DNA of 64,000 nucleotides. It comes from Sandarakinorhabdus limnophila DSM 17366 (GTDB lineage: Bacteria > Pseudomonadota > Alphaproteobacteria > Sphingomonadales > Sphingomonadaceae). Each line of letters opens with the position of its first letter. The stretch's first letter is position 1. The notes under the pieces were generated by a model, which saw only the letters and a program-made list of their open reading frames with translations, was not told where the DNA came from and did no database searches. The stretch lies in assembly GCF_000420765.1 (NCBI RefSeq), contig NZ_ATVO01000006.1, positions 1 through 64,000 of the forward strand, read 5' to 3'. The translations under genes and the position numbers were made by a program. Shown one piece after another: positions 48,073 to 56,968 of the stretch.

Positions 48073-48716
48073 CGCCCGCCGTTAGCCAGCCGCATGTCCA
48101 GATAGCCGTCAACCTCGCCCATCAGCAGGTCCATTTCGTTCTGGAAGAAATGGTTGGCGCCGGGGATGGTGCTGTGATGGATGGTGATGTGGCGCTGCGT
48201 CTTCAACTTGTCCACCAGCTTGAGCACGGCAGATGGCGGCACCACTTCGTCGTTTTCGCCGTCCACGATGATCCCGCTCGACGGGCACGGGGCCAGGAAG
48301 GTGAAATCATACATGTTGGCCGGCGGCGCGATCGAGATGAAACCCTTGATCTCTGGCCGGCGCATCAGCAGCTGCATGCCGATCCAGGCGCCGAAGGAGA
48401 AGCCACCCACCCAGGTGGTGTGGGCTTCCGGATTGAACTGCTGCAACCAATCGAGCGCGGAGGCGGCGTCGGACAATTCGCCGATGCCGTTATCGAACGT
48501 GCCCTGGCTGCGGCCAACACCGCGGAAGTTGAAGCGCAGCGTCGCAAAGCCGCGGCGCACGAAGCTTTGATAAAGCGCCAGCACGATTGGATGATTCATC
48601 GTGCCCTGCGCCGGGTGCGGCTGCAGCAGGATGGCGACCGGCGCACGCGGGCCGGCACCGGGCTGGTAACGGCCTTCGAGACGGCCTTCGGGGCCGGTAA
48701 GAATGACTTCGGGCAT
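48069..48716 (-). CDS. Alpha/beta hydrolase (COG2945-type)
   Basis: 215 residues. The nucleophile elbow is GGFSFGAW, the acid lies around IIVDGENDEVVPP and the His in PGANHFF. The first strands with VAILLQPHPAQGTMNHP and LRFNFRGVGRSQG are typical of this small bacterial hydrolase group, which is often next to iron-sulfur assembly genes. The substrate is unknown. ATG 48716 was selected because the family begins at the EVILTGPEG strand. The cysteine desulfurase gene diverges 65 bases upstream. Confidence 0.88.
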   Translation of the reverse strand: MPEVILTGPEGRLEGRYQPGAGPRAPVAILLQPHPAQGTMNHPIVLALYQSFVRRGFATLRFNFRGVGRSQGTFDNGIGELSDAASALDWLQQFNPEAHTTWVGGFSFGAWIGMQLLMRRPEIKGFISIAPPANMYDFTFLAPCPSSGIIVDGENDEVVPPSAVLKLVDKLKTQRHITIHHSTIPGANHFFQNEMDLLMGEVDGYLDMRLANGGR

Positions 48717-48781
48717 GCTGATCCCAATTCTGGTGCAAGGCGGCTGTTGCGCCCTATATGGCCTGCAGAGGCCCTGTTGCA

Positions 48782-49873
48782 ATGAAAAGCCGAATCTATC
48801 TTGATCATGCTGCCACCACGCCGGTGCGCGATGCCGCGCGCGCGGCGCTGGTAGAGGCGCTGGGCCTGACCGGGAACCCGTCGAGCGTGCACGGCGGCGG
48901 CCGGGCGGCCAATGCGTTGCTGGAAGGTGCGCGCGATACCGTGGCGCGCTTTGCCGGGGTGGCACCGGAGCATGTGGTGTTCACCAGCGGCGGCACCGAG
49001 GCGATTGCTTTGGCATCGAATGGCGCGCGGCTGGCGGGGCCGACACGCCCGCGCTTGCTCGTGGGCGCGACCGAGCACAGCGCGGTGCTGCAGGCGCGCG
49101 ATGATGTGGTGCTGCTGCCGGTGGATTGCGACGGCCAGATCGACCTTGCCGCCTTGCGTGCAGCGCTGTCCGAAGGCCCGGCGCTGGTGGCGGTGCAGGC
49201 GGCCAACAACGAGACCGGTGTAATTCAGCCACTGGCCGAGGTGGCGACGCTGGTGCGGGAAGCCGGCGGACTGCTGCTGGTGGATGCGGTGCAGGCGGCG
49301 GGGAAGATGGCGCTGCCTGATGCGGATTTCGTGGCGCTTTCGGCGCACAAACTGGGCGGGCCTCCCGGTATTGGAGCGCTGATCGTGCGCGACCCCGAAA
49401 GCCTGATCGCCATCCAGCGCGGCGGCGGGCAAGAGCGTGGCCATCGCGGCGGCACGCCCAATCTGCCCGGCATCGCCGGCTTTGCCGCCGCCGTGGCGCA
49501 AACCCACGACTGGAGCGCGGTTGCCACACGACGGATCGCGCTGGAAACACGGTTGAAAGCCGCCGGCGCGATCATCCATGGCGAAGCCGCGCCGCGCCTG
49601 CCCAACATCGGCAGCATCGGCCTGCCCGGCGTGGCCGCATCAACGCAGGTGATGATGCTCGATCTGGAAGGCTATATGGTCTCGGCCGGCGCGGCCTGTT
49701 CGTCCGGCAAGGTCAAGGCCAGCCATGTGCTCGCCGCGATGGGGCTGGGGGCGGCGGCGGGCGAAGCCATTCGCGTCAGCCTGTCACCGGCCACCACGGA
49801 TGCCGAGATTGACGCATTCGCCGCCGCCTGGCTTGCCATGGCAGCGCGGTTGGGCCGAAAGGGCGCGGCATGA
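48782..49873 (+). CDS. Cysteine desulfurase (NifS/IscS family), first of two
   Basis: 363 residues, PLP enzyme of fold type I. The start YLDHAATTP, SGGTEAIALA (PLP phosphate), the PLP lysine in ALSAHKLGG (Lys190) and the nucleophilic Cys306 in SAGAACSSGK are all present. It removes sulfur from cysteine for Fe-S clusters or thio-modified tRNA. It lacks a Phe-rich IscS C-terminus. It overlaps the second desulfurase by ATGA. The paralogue suggests one is specialised, for example for tRNA thiolation. Confidence 0.93.
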   Translation: MKSRIYLDHAATTPVRDAARAALVEALGLTGNPSSVHGGGRAANALLEGARDTVARFAGVAPEHVVFTSGGTEAIALASNGARLAGPTRPRLLVGATEHSAVLQARDDVVLLPVDCDGQIDLAALRAALSEGPALVAVQAANNETGVIQPLAEVATLVREAGGLLLVDAVQAAGKMALPDADFVALSAHKLGGPPGIGALIVRDPESLIAIQRGGGQERGHRGGTPNLPGIAGFAAAVAQTHDWSAVATRRIALETRLKAAGAIIHGEAAPRLPNIGSIGLPGVAASTQVMMLDLEGYMVSAGAACSSGKVKASHVLAAMGLGAAAGEAIRVSLSPATTDAEIDAFAAAWLAMAARLGRKGAA

Positions 49874-51000
49874 GCATGCCGATTTACCTTGATTATGGCG
49901 CGACGACGCCGCTCGATCCCGCTGTCGCTGCTGCAATGGAACCGTGGGGGGTGGATGGCTTCGGCAACCCGCACAGCGCGCACATGTGGGGCTACAAGGC
50001 CAAGGCGGCGGTGGAACGGGCGCGCGAACAGGTCGCTGGCCTTATCAATGCGCCCGCCGAAACCATCGCCTTCACAAGCGGTGCCACCGAAAGCAACAAC
50101 TGGGCGCTGAAGGGCCTGCTCACCGCACCTGGGCAGACGCGGCGGCGGATCGTGACGCTGGCCACCGAGCATTCGTCCGTGCTGGAAACGGCGCAGTATC
50201 TCGCCGGCATCGGGGCGCAGCTGACCATCGTGCCTGTGCGCGAACACGGCCTGGTTGATCTGGGCGACCTTGAGCGCGCGCTGGGCGAGGATGTGGCGCT
50301 GGTTTCGGTTATGGCGGTGAACAACGAGATCGGCGTGGTGCAGGATCTGGCCGGTATCGGCCGACGGGCCCACGCGGTTGGTGCGGTGTTCCATGTCGAT
50401 GCAGCGCAGGGCTTCGGCAAGCTGCCACTGGATGTCGACGTCATGGGCATCGATCTGATGAGTGTCACCGCGCACAAGATCTACGGCCCCAAGGGTGTCG
50501 GCGCGCTTTATCGCCGGCCATTCACCGTCATCACGCCGCTGCTGCACGGCGGCGGGCAGGAGGATGGCCGTTCGGGCACATTGCCCACCGCGCTGATCGC
50601 CGGATTGGGCGAAGCGGCGCGCATCGCCGGTGAGAGGATGGCCGCCGATCTTGCACATGCCCTGCAGCTGCGCGAGCGCTTGCTGGCGGGCCTGAGCGTG
50701 CTGCATCGCATCAATGGCGACCTTGATCGGCGCTGGCCGGGCAATCTCAATCTGTCATTCCCGGGCCTGGTGATGCCGTTGATCCAGCAACTCCCCGGCC
50801 TGGCCATCAGTTCGGGTTCGGCCTGCGCGTCCGTCACCGGGCGGGCCAGCCATGTGCTCACCGCGCTGGGCCTGCCCGAACCCACCGCCAAGGCATCGCT
50901 GCGGCTGGGCTTTGGCCGTTTCACGACCGCCACAGACATTGATACCGCGGTCACCCTGATAAATGCTGCAGTGCAGCGCCAGCTTGAAGAATTGGCCTGA
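49870..51000 (+). CDS. iscS: Cysteine desulfurase (IscS-like), second of two
   Basis: 376 residues. YLDYGATTPLDPAV, SGATESNNWALKG, the PLP lysine in VTAHKIYGPKGVG (Lys203) and the catalytic Cys319 in SSGSACASVTGRASHVL follow the IscS order more closely than the upstream paralogue. It supplies sulfur for Fe-S assembly. The following gene is an ISC-type ferredoxin, which can supply electrons for the same chemistry. No iscU, iscA or hscBA genes are in the window. The start overlaps the upstream stop (ATGA). Confidence 0.93.
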   Translation: MSMPIYLDYGATTPLDPAVAAAMEPWGVDGFGNPHSAHMWGYKAKAAVERAREQVAGLINAPAETIAFTSGATESNNWALKGLLTAPGQTRRRIVTLATEHSSVLETAQYLAGIGAQLTIVPVREHGLVDLGDLERALGEDVALVSVMAVNNEIGVVQDLAGIGRRAHAVGAVFHVDAAQGFGKLPLDVDVMGIDLMSVTAHKIYGPKGVGALYRRPFTVITPLLHGGGQEDGRSGTLPTALIAGLGEAARIAGERMAADLAHALQLRERLLAGLSVLHRINGDLDRRWPGNLNLSFPGLVMPLIQQLPGLAISSGSACASVTGRASHVLTALGLPEPTAKASLRLGFGRFTTATDIDTAVTLINAAVQRQLEELA

Positions 51001-51018
51001 TCGCGCCACTATAAGCGC

Positions 51019-51351
51019 ATGGCCCGCATCCGCTTCATCTCCGCCGATGGCTCACAGGAAGCCATCGCCGAAAGCAAACCCGGCGATCGCCTGCTTGATG
51101 TGGCGCAGGCGCATGGCATGCCGCTGGAAGGCACCTGCGAAGGCGCGATGGCCTGTTCCACCTGCCATGTCTATCTGGTCGGCGGCGATGTCGAAAAACT
51201 GCCGGCGCCCATCGAAGAAGAGGAAGACATGCTGGATTTCGCCGCTGGCGCCAACCGCCAGAGCCGGCTCGCCTGCCAGGTGAAACTGACGGCGGATATC
51301 CACAGTTTGGACGTACGGATGCCGCGCAGTGTGGTCGACAACAGCCGTTAA
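51019..51351 (+). CDS. fdx: 2Fe-2S ferredoxin, adrenodoxin/ISC type
   Basis: 110 residues. The cluster ligands are Cys40, Cys46, Cys49 and Cys86 (C-x5-C-x2-C and a distal C), with the vertebrate-type C-terminal segment. ISC ferredoxins reduce the sulfur or cluster during assembly; the adjacent cysteine desulfurase supports that role. It starts 18 bases after the desulfurase, so it is probably in the same transcript. Confidence 0.93.
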   Translation: MARIRFISADGSQEAIAESKPGDRLLDVAQAHGMPLEGTCEGAMACSTCHVYLVGGDVEKLPAPIEEEEDMLDFAAGANRQSRLACQVKLTADIHSLDVRMPRSVVDNSR

Positions 51352-51394
51352 GGCTGGCAAAATTGCCCCGAAGAACAAACTGGGGAGCTGATTG

Positions 51395-51973
51395 ATGCCT
51401 GCCTTGCTTGTCGCGCTGCTGTTGCAGGCGGCAGATCCTGCCCCGCCTGCTGTTGCCCCGCCCGCCACCACCGATACCCCAGTCCCGGCCAGCGCCGACA
51501 GCCCGGAAGAGATCGCCAAGGACAGCGCCCGCGATCTGAAGGACAGCCGCTATTACAACAAGCCCGGCGCCACCCGCGCCGATTATGACAAGGATTGGCA
51601 GGAATGCCGCCTGATCGCCCGCGGCAGCCGCACGCCAGGTGGATCGCCGGTGGTGGTGTATAATCCGGCCATCATCTCGCCCGCCGCTGCCGCTGCCGGC
51701 GGCCTGTTGGGCGGGTTGATCGCGGGCGCCATTGCCGATGGCGAAACCCGCCGCGCCAATCGCCGTTCATGCCTGATGTATCGCGGTTGGCGCGTGGTGG
51801 AAGTGACGGACGCGCAGGAAAAATTGTTCCTCACCATGCCCGATCCCGAACGCGAAGCCTGGTTCAACCGCATGCTGGGCGCCGAGAATCCCGACGGCAA
51901 ATCGGTAACGCGCTGGAACAATGATTTCGCCGTGACGCCTGCGCTGGCGGCCGCGCCGCCGCCCAAGCCCTGA
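51395..51973 (+). CDS. Hypothetical exported protein with a glycine-zipper segment
   Basis: 192 residues, no family recognised. A hydrophobic start (ALLVALLLQAADPA) looks like a short signal peptide. A Gly/Ala-rich membrane-like stretch AAAAAGGLLGGLIAGAIADGE at about 90-110 resembles a glycine zipper. ATG 51395 follows GGGGAG. It sits between the ferredoxin and another exported protein in the same direction, which suggests but does not prove co-transcription. Confidence 0.7.
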   Translation: MPALLVALLLQAADPAPPAVAPPATTDTPVPASADSPEEIAKDSARDLKDSRYYNKPGATRADYDKDWQECRLIARGSRTPGGSPVVVYNPAIISPAAAAAGGLLGGLIAGAIADGETRRANRRSCLMYRGWRVVEVTDAQEKLFLTMPDPEREAWFNRMLGAENPDGKSVTRWNNDFAVTPALAAAPPPKP

Positions 51974-51990
51974 ACACGAGGCCCCGCCCG

Positions 51991-52761
51991 ATGCGCCTTT
52001 CGCCCTTCATCCTCGCCGCGCTTCTCGCCACACCGGCCGCCGCGCAATTGTCTGTCACCAAGCCGACGCCGCTGGAGTTGCCGGTTACCATGGCGCCGCA
52101 CCAGGGCGCGCTGCTGGTCGCCTTCCGCCGCCCCGATGGCTGGAGCGCGGGCAAATCCGGCACCATTGCCTTTGCCCGTTATGATCCAGCCCGGCACGAC
52201 ATGATCGCCCGGCCCAAGGATGCCAAGAAGAACGGCGACACCAACACCTACTGGATCCAGGCCAGTTCCAAGGATCGCAAGGCGGCGCTGGAATATCGGC
52301 TGATGCTGGTTTCGGCCGGCGATTACGTGCTCTACGGCGCCGCGCCCGGCCCGGGCGGCATGGTGATGAACAGCTTCTGCTACAACAGTGTCACCTTGCG
52401 CGTGAATGCCGGCGAAGTGGTCTATTTCGGTGACGTCACGACCTATATCGCTGCCAAACGCGCCGATGGCGGCCCCTTCTATTTCGGCATGCCGTGGAGC
52501 TGGCACCCGGATGAGGCGAAAGCCGCGTTGGCCAGCCAGCCGGCGCTGCAAGCGGCGTTCAAGCCGGGCGAACTGAAAGGCGGCGCCAGCTACAGCTGTT
52601 CTGGCCAGATGATGACGGCTTATGACTTGCCGGACCTACCGCGCCTGCCGCCGCTAACGCCTGAGGAGAAGGCGAAGATCGCCGCCGAAGCGCTGGTCGC
52701 GCCGCCGCGCCAGGCCGGGCCAAACACGGCGCAAACGCCGATTCTCGTTCCTGTACGCTGA
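51991..52761 (+). CDS. Hypothetical secreted protein
   Basis: 256 residues. A clear signal peptide RLSPFILAALLATPAAAQ with an Ala-x-Ala cleavage site is followed by a beta-rich region with few Cys and a Pro-rich end. The segment LVAFRRPDGW and the two Cys (about 130 and 205) do not match a family I know. It is 17 bases downstream of the preceding hypothetical gene. Confidence 0.72.
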   Translation: MRLSPFILAALLATPAAAQLSVTKPTPLELPVTMAPHQGALLVAFRRPDGWSAGKSGTIAFARYDPARHDMIARPKDAKKNGDTNTYWIQASSKDRKAALEYRLMLVSAGDYVLYGAAPGPGGMVMNSFCYNSVTLRVNAGEVVYFGDVTTYIAAKRADGGPFYFGMPWSWHPDEAKAALASQPALQAAFKPGELKGGASYSCSGQMMTAYDLPDLPRLPPLTPEEKAKIAAEALVAPPRQAGPNTAQTPILVPVR

Positions 52762-52765
52762 TGGG

Positions 52766-52859
52766 GTGGGAGCCGGGAACGACCCAGACCGGAATCGTTG
52801 CGGCTGCTTCCTTCCGGACCTGACCGGGTTGGCGAGCGGCCTGTCCGCCCGGCTCCCAC
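52766..52859 (-). ncRNA. ffs: Signal recognition particle RNA (4.5S-type)
   Basis: On the minus strand the conserved SRP domain IV motif appears as GGTCAGGTCCGGAAGGAAGC, flanked by a long stem whose ends pair as GTGGGAGCCGGG with CCCGGCTCCCAC. The gene is about 94 nt. It pairs with Ffh to target membrane proteins. It is transcribed away from dnaX, whose start is 90 bases away on the other strand. It lies 5 bases after the upstream hypothetical gene's stop and is convergent to it. Confidence 0.92.
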
Positions 52860-52863
52860 GGCG

Positions 52864-52892
52864 CATATGGCGGCTGTGGCGCCGAAGTGCAA
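52864..52892 (-). promoter_or_regulatory. Candidate sigma-70 promoter of the SRP RNA gene
   Basis: On the minus strand TTGCAC (52887-52892) and CATATG (52864-52869) are spaced 17 bases, with a start expected at about 52859. The -10 match is weak, so this is a suggestion only. Confidence 0.4.
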
Positions 52893-52948
52893 GCCCGGCT
52901 TCAAAGCCTGCGTGACGCGCCAGCCCGGCCCGGCTAGAACAGGACAAC

Positions 52949-54610
52949 ATGTCAGACGAATCCGATATCGCCTTTCCGGGCCTTGAACTGCCGGCCGCAG
53001 TGCCCGCACCAGCTTACCGTGTGCTGGCACGCAAATATCGCCCGGCGACCTTTGATTCGCTGCTCGGTCAAGCGGCGATGGTGCAGACGCTGGGCAACGC
53101 CATCGCGCGCGGCCGGCTGGCGCAGGCCTGGCTGCTGACCGGCGTGCGCGGGGTGGGCAAGACCTCCACTGCGCGCATTATTGCCAAGGCGCTGAACTGC
53201 ATCGGGCCTGATGGCCAGGGCGGCCCAACGATCAATCCCTGCGGGGTGTGCGAGCCCTGCGTTGCCATCGCGGCCGGCCGCCATATGGACGTTGTGGAAA
53301 TGGACGCCGCGTCCAACACCGGTGTCGATGATGTGCGCGAGATCATCGAGGGTGTTCGCTATGCCGCCGTATCGGCTCGCTACAAGATCCACATCATCGA
53401 CGAAGTCCACATGCTGTCCAAGGCGGCGTTCAACGCGCTGTTGAAAACGCTGGAAGAACCGCCGCCGGGCGTGAAGTTCATCATGGCCACCACCGAGGTG
53501 AACAAGGTGCCGGCCACGATCCTGTCGCGTTGCCAGCGGTTCGATCTGAAGCGCGTGCCGGCCGAGATGTTGGCCGACCATTTCGCCCGCATCCTCGAAC
53601 AGGAGCAGGTGCAGTTTGAAACTGATGCGCTGGCGCTGGTGGCCCGCGCCGCCGAGGGCAGCGTGCGCGATGGTCTTTCCATCCTTGATCAGGCCATCGC
53701 TCACAGCGGCGAGACGATCACGGCAGATGCCGTCCGCGACATGCTGGGCCTGGCCGATCGCGGCGCCGTGCGCGCCCTGTTCGGCCATGTGCTGGAAGGC
53801 CGGGTGGGCGAGGTGATGGCCGCCGTCGCCCGCCAATATGATCTTGGGCAAGACCCGGCGCAGCTGATGCGCGAGCTGCTGGGCCTGGTCCACGGCATCA
53901 CCCGCCAGCGCCTCGCCCGGCGCCGGGATCCGCTGCTCTCAGCGGAAGAACAGGCGGCGCTGGATGGCTGGGCGCAGGCGCTCACCTTCCCGCGATTGTC
54001 GATGCTGTGGCAGATGCTGCTCAAGGGCCTGGAAGAAGTGCAGGCGGCACCAGTGCCGCTGCAGGCCGCCGAAATGGCGCTGCTGCGGCTGTGCCACGCC
54101 GCCGATCTGCCCGATCCAGGCGCGCTGGTAAAACAGTTGCAACAGCAGGGCGCGACGATCACAGCCCCGTCTGCTCCCGCCCCTGCCCCATCGGGTGCAC
54201 CCGCCGCTGCACTGCCCGCCGCACCGCCCGTCAGCGCGCCGCCGGCTGGCGAAATGCCGGACAGTTTCGAAGCGATGGTGGCGCTGTTCCGCCGCCGGAG
54301 CGAGGCGCGGCTGGCGCATTACCTGACCGACGATGTGCGGCTGCTAAGCTGGGCCCCACCCCGGCTGGCGCTCGCCGCTGCCGGCCTGCCCAAGGACGTG
54401 CCGCTGGCGATCGCGCGCAGCCTGGAGGAATGGACCGGGCAGAAATGGCAGATTGAATGGCAGACCGAAGGCGGCCAACCCACATTGCGCGAAACCGAGC
54501 TTGCCCGCCTGGCCGCGCTGGAAGCCCAGATGCGCGCCGATCCCACCGTGGCCGCGTTGATGGCGGCCTTTCCCGACGCCGAACTTTCCCCCCTCAAACA
54601 AACGGCCTGA
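52949..54610 (+). CDS. dnaX: DNA polymerase III subunits gamma and tau
   Basis: 553 residues. AAA+ clamp-loader ATPase with Walker A GVRGVGKT (65-72) and a zinc site of Cys84, Cys98, Cys101 and Cys104. DEVHMLSKAAFNALLKTLEEPP holds the Walker B and sensor region. The Pro/Ala-rich hinge (about 405-435) leads to the tau domain. It loads the sliding clamp and links polymerase to helicase. ybaB starts 8 bases after its stop. No internal frameshift signal (A6G-type) was seen. Confidence 0.97.
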   Translation: MSDESDIAFPGLELPAAVPAPAYRVLARKYRPATFDSLLGQAAMVQTLGNAIARGRLAQAWLLTGVRGVGKTSTARIIAKALNCIGPDGQGGPTINPCGVCEPCVAIAAGRHMDVVEMDAASNTGVDDVREIIEGVRYAAVSARYKIHIIDEVHMLSKAAFNALLKTLEEPPPGVKFIMATTEVNKVPATILSRCQRFDLKRVPAEMLADHFARILEQEQVQFETDALALVARAAEGSVRDGLSILDQAIAHSGETITADAVRDMLGLADRGAVRALFGHVLEGRVGEVMAAVARQYDLGQDPAQLMRELLGLVHGITRQRLARRRDPLLSAEEQAALDGWAQALTFPRLSMLWQMLLKGLEEVQAAPVPLQAAEMALLRLCHAADLPDPGALVKQLQQQGATITAPSAPAPAPSGAPAAALPAAPPVSAPPAGEMPDSFEAMVALFRRRSEARLAHYLTDDVRLLSWAPPRLALAAAGLPKDVPLAIARSLEEWTGQKWQIEWQTEGGQPTLRETELARLAALEAQMRADPTVAALMAAFPDAELSPLKQTA

Positions 54611-54618
54611 GAAGAACC

Positions 54619-54945
54619 ATGCCCAGCCTTGAAGAACTGATGAACGCCGCCCGCAACGTGCAGGAGCAGATGGCCCGTGCCCAGGCCGAGCTCGACAATA
54701 TCGAGGTTGAAGGCGCATCTGGTGGGGGCCTGGTGAAAGTGCGCGCCACCGCCCGCGGCGCCGTGCGCGGCTTGACCATCGACCCGTCGCTGCTGACTGC
54801 TGACAGCAAGGAAATGTTGGAAGACCTGATCGTCGCGGCCTTCAACGACGCCAAGACCAAGGCCGATCAGGCCGGCAGCGCCGAGATGGGCAAGCTGACC
54901 GCCGGCATGCAGCTGCCACCGGGCTTCAAGTTGCCGGATTTCTGA
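54619..54945 (+). CDS. YbaB/EbfC family nucleoid-associated protein
   Basis: 108 residues with the typical helix-strand-helix layout: an N-terminal coiled coil (NVQEQMARAQAELDN), GGGLVKVRATARGAVRGLTIDPSLL and a C-terminal helix DLIVAAFNDAKTKA. It binds DNA as a dimer. The dnaX-ybaB order is conserved in many bacteria and often continues with recR, which is not present here. A short basal Shine-Dalgarno (AGAA) precedes ATG 54619. Confidence 0.95.
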   Translation: MPSLEELMNAARNVQEQMARAQAELDNIEVEGASGGGLVKVRATARGAVRGLTIDPSLLTADSKEMLEDLIVAAFNDAKTKADQAGSAEMGKLTAGMQLPPGFKLPDF

Positions 54946-54969
54946 TTTCAACCGAAGGACCAAAGTCCC

Positions 54970-56064
54970 ATGCGCCAGATCCAATCGACCATCACCTCCG
55001 CCGGTGAACTCATCCTCGCGCTGGCCGACGTGCCGGAGCCGGAGGCTGGGGCTGGCGAGATCAAGATCCGCATCGAAGCCGCGCCGATCAATCCGTCGGA
55101 CATCGGCCTGCTTACCGGCGCGGCCGACATGACGACGGCGCGCGGCGAGCCCGACGCCATTCGTGCCACCGTGCCGCCAGCGCTGATGCGGGCAATGGCG
55201 GCGCGCGCCGATCAGGCGATGCCGTGCGGCAATGAAGGCGCCGGCACCGTGGTCGCTGCTGGCGCCGGCGCAGAGCATCTGCTGGGCCGCAAGGTCGCCA
55301 TCATCGGCGGCGCGACGTACGCGGATTATCGCGTGGTGAAGGCCGAGGAAGCATTACTGCTACCCGAAGGCGCGACGGCTGAACAGGGCGCGTCCTGCTT
55401 CGTCAACCCGCTGACAGCGCTGGGTTTTGTCGAGACGATGCGCGCCGAAGGCCACAGTGCCATCATCCACACCGCCGCTGCGTCCAACCTCGGGCAGATG
55501 CTGGTGAAGATCTGCAAGGCCGATGGCGTGCCGCTGGTCAACATCGTGCGCTCGGCGGAACAGGTGGCGATCCTGAAGGGCATCGGTGCCACCCACGTGA
55601 TCGACTCCACCGCGCCCGATTTCATGGCGCAACTGGTGGCGGCCTGCACCGAAACCGGCGCGACCCTGGCCTTTGATGCGATCGGCGGCGGGCAGTTGGC
55701 CGGGCAGATCCTCACCGCGATGGAAGCGGCGATCAACGCGCGCGCCGGTGGCTACAGCCGCTATGGCTCGGAAGTGCTGAAGCAGGTCTATATCTATGGC
55801 GGGCTCGACATGGCGCCGACGACGTTCGGGCGTGGTTTCGGCATGGCCTGGGCAGTGGGCGGCTGGCTGCTGTTCCCGCGCATGCGCACCTTTGGGCCGG
55901 GCACCTATGCCCGCCTGAAGCAACGCGTTGCCGATGAACTTACCACGACCTTTGCAAGCCATTACAGCCACAAGGTCAGTCTGGCCGGGATGCTGGAACC
56001 CGCAGCCGTGGCCGGCTGGTATCGCCGCGCAACGGGACAGAAATATCTGGTGGTGCCGGACTAA
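54970..56064 (+). CDS. MDR-family zinc-binding dehydrogenase (quinone oxidoreductase-like)
   Basis: 364 residues. GroES-like N-terminal domain with APINPSDIGLL and GNEGAGTVVAAG, then a Rossmann-type domain with TAAASNLGQMLVKI replacing the usual GxGxxG. The catalytic zinc Cys/His pair of alcohol dehydrogenases is not obvious, so a quinone or enoyl reductase-type reaction is more likely. It is 24 bases from ybaB and may share its transcript. Confidence 0.87.
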   Translation: MRQIQSTITSAGELILALADVPEPEAGAGEIKIRIEAAPINPSDIGLLTGAADMTTARGEPDAIRATVPPALMRAMAARADQAMPCGNEGAGTVVAAGAGAEHLLGRKVAIIGGATYADYRVVKAEEALLLPEGATAEQGASCFVNPLTALGFVETMRAEGHSAIIHTAAASNLGQMLVKICKADGVPLVNIVRSAEQVAILKGIGATHVIDSTAPDFMAQLVAACTETGATLAFDAIGGGQLAGQILTAMEAAINARAGGYSRYGSEVLKQVYIYGGLDMAPTTFGRGFGMAWAVGGWLLFPRMRTFGPGTYARLKQRVADELTTTFASHYSHKVSLAGMLEPAAVAGWYRRATGQKYLVVPD

Positions 56065-56073
56065 CGCCGCCCG

Positions 56074-56766
56074 TCACTTCCACAGGCAGGTATCAATCCC
56101 CTCGTCGCGCACCACCTTCACCCGCCGTTCGATACGGCGGGCGTAGCGGCGCACGGACTTCGATGGCTTGGCCACGCTGCGCTTGATCGGCTGCGGCAGG
56201 ATGGCGGTCAGCCGAGCCGCCTGCTTGGGGCTCAGGCGATCGACGGTGGTGCCGAAATAATGTTTCGAGGCCGCCGGCATGCCGTAGATGCCCGGGCCCA
56301 TCTCGACGATGTTGAGATAGACTTCCATGATGCGCGGCTTGCCCCAGAAAATCTCGATGAGGCCGGTGAAATAGGCTTCCAGGCCCTTCCGCACATAGGA
56401 TCGGCCCGGCCACAGAAAGGCGTTCTTGGCGGTCTGCTGGCTGATGGTGGAACCACCGCGCAGCTTGCGGCCCTGGTAATTGGCCTGCGCCGCCGCCTTC
56501 ACGGCTTCAAAATCAATGCCGTGGTGATAGCAGAAATTGGCATCTTCCGCCCCGATCACGGCGCGCGGCAGGCTGCGTGACATGGCGGTGAGGGGCACCC
56601 ACGTATATTGCACCTTCCGGCCATCCACGGAATCGCGCGCCATCAGCCAGGTCATTGGCGGCGGCAGGAAGCGATAGGCGATCACCCAGATCAGGCTGAG
56701 CACGAAAACAGCCCCGAGCACCCGGAAGAACCAGCTGACAAGAAATCCGATGGCGCGCCCGATCAT
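56074..56766 (-). CDS. mtgA: Monofunctional biosynthetic peptidoglycan transglycosylase
   Basis: 230 residues, glycosyltransferase family 51, without a transpeptidase domain. One N-terminal membrane helix (VLGAVFVLSLIWVIAY) anchors it facing the periplasm. The catalytic Glu is in VIGAEDANFCYHHG and the second motif is GGSTISQQTAKNAFLW, followed by RKGLEAYFTGLIEI and KPRIMEVYLN. It polymerises lipid II glycan chains. A further upstream gene is rpoH, 202 bases away. Confidence 0.96.
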   Translation of the reverse strand: MIGRAIGFLVSWFFRVLGAVFVLSLIWVIAYRFLPPPMTWLMARDSVDGRKVQYTWVPLTAMSRSLPRAVIGAEDANFCYHHGIDFEAVKAAAQANYQGRKLRGGSTISQQTAKNAFLWPGRSYVRKGLEAYFTGLIEIFWGKPRIMEVYLNIVEMGPGIYGMPAASKHYFGTTVDRLSPKQAARLTAILPQPIKRSVAKPSKSVRRYARRIERRVKVVRDEGIDTCLWK

Positions 56767-56968
56767 GGCTGCATCTGCCGCCAGTCGGGCGTGGTCGTCA
56801 ATGTGTTAGCGCTTGTTTGGGCGTGCGAAGGGTTGGGATAGCGAGCGATTTTTCGTCACCACAAGGAGCAGCCGCAGCCGCGATGTCTTGCGCATCGAGG
56901 CAAGGATGCGACGCCGGGGTGGCGGAAAAGCGCCGCTAGGCCGGCCCGCCGCACGGCCAAACAGGCGC
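56767..56968. other. Intergenic region between mtgA and rpoH
   Basis: Two hundred and two bases without a supported gene. It presumably carries the mtgA promoter and the end of the rpoH transcript. Short G+C-rich inverted repeats exist near 56930-56960 but have no T run. One minus-strand frame runs through it, but its codons match no known protein. Confidence 0.5.
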
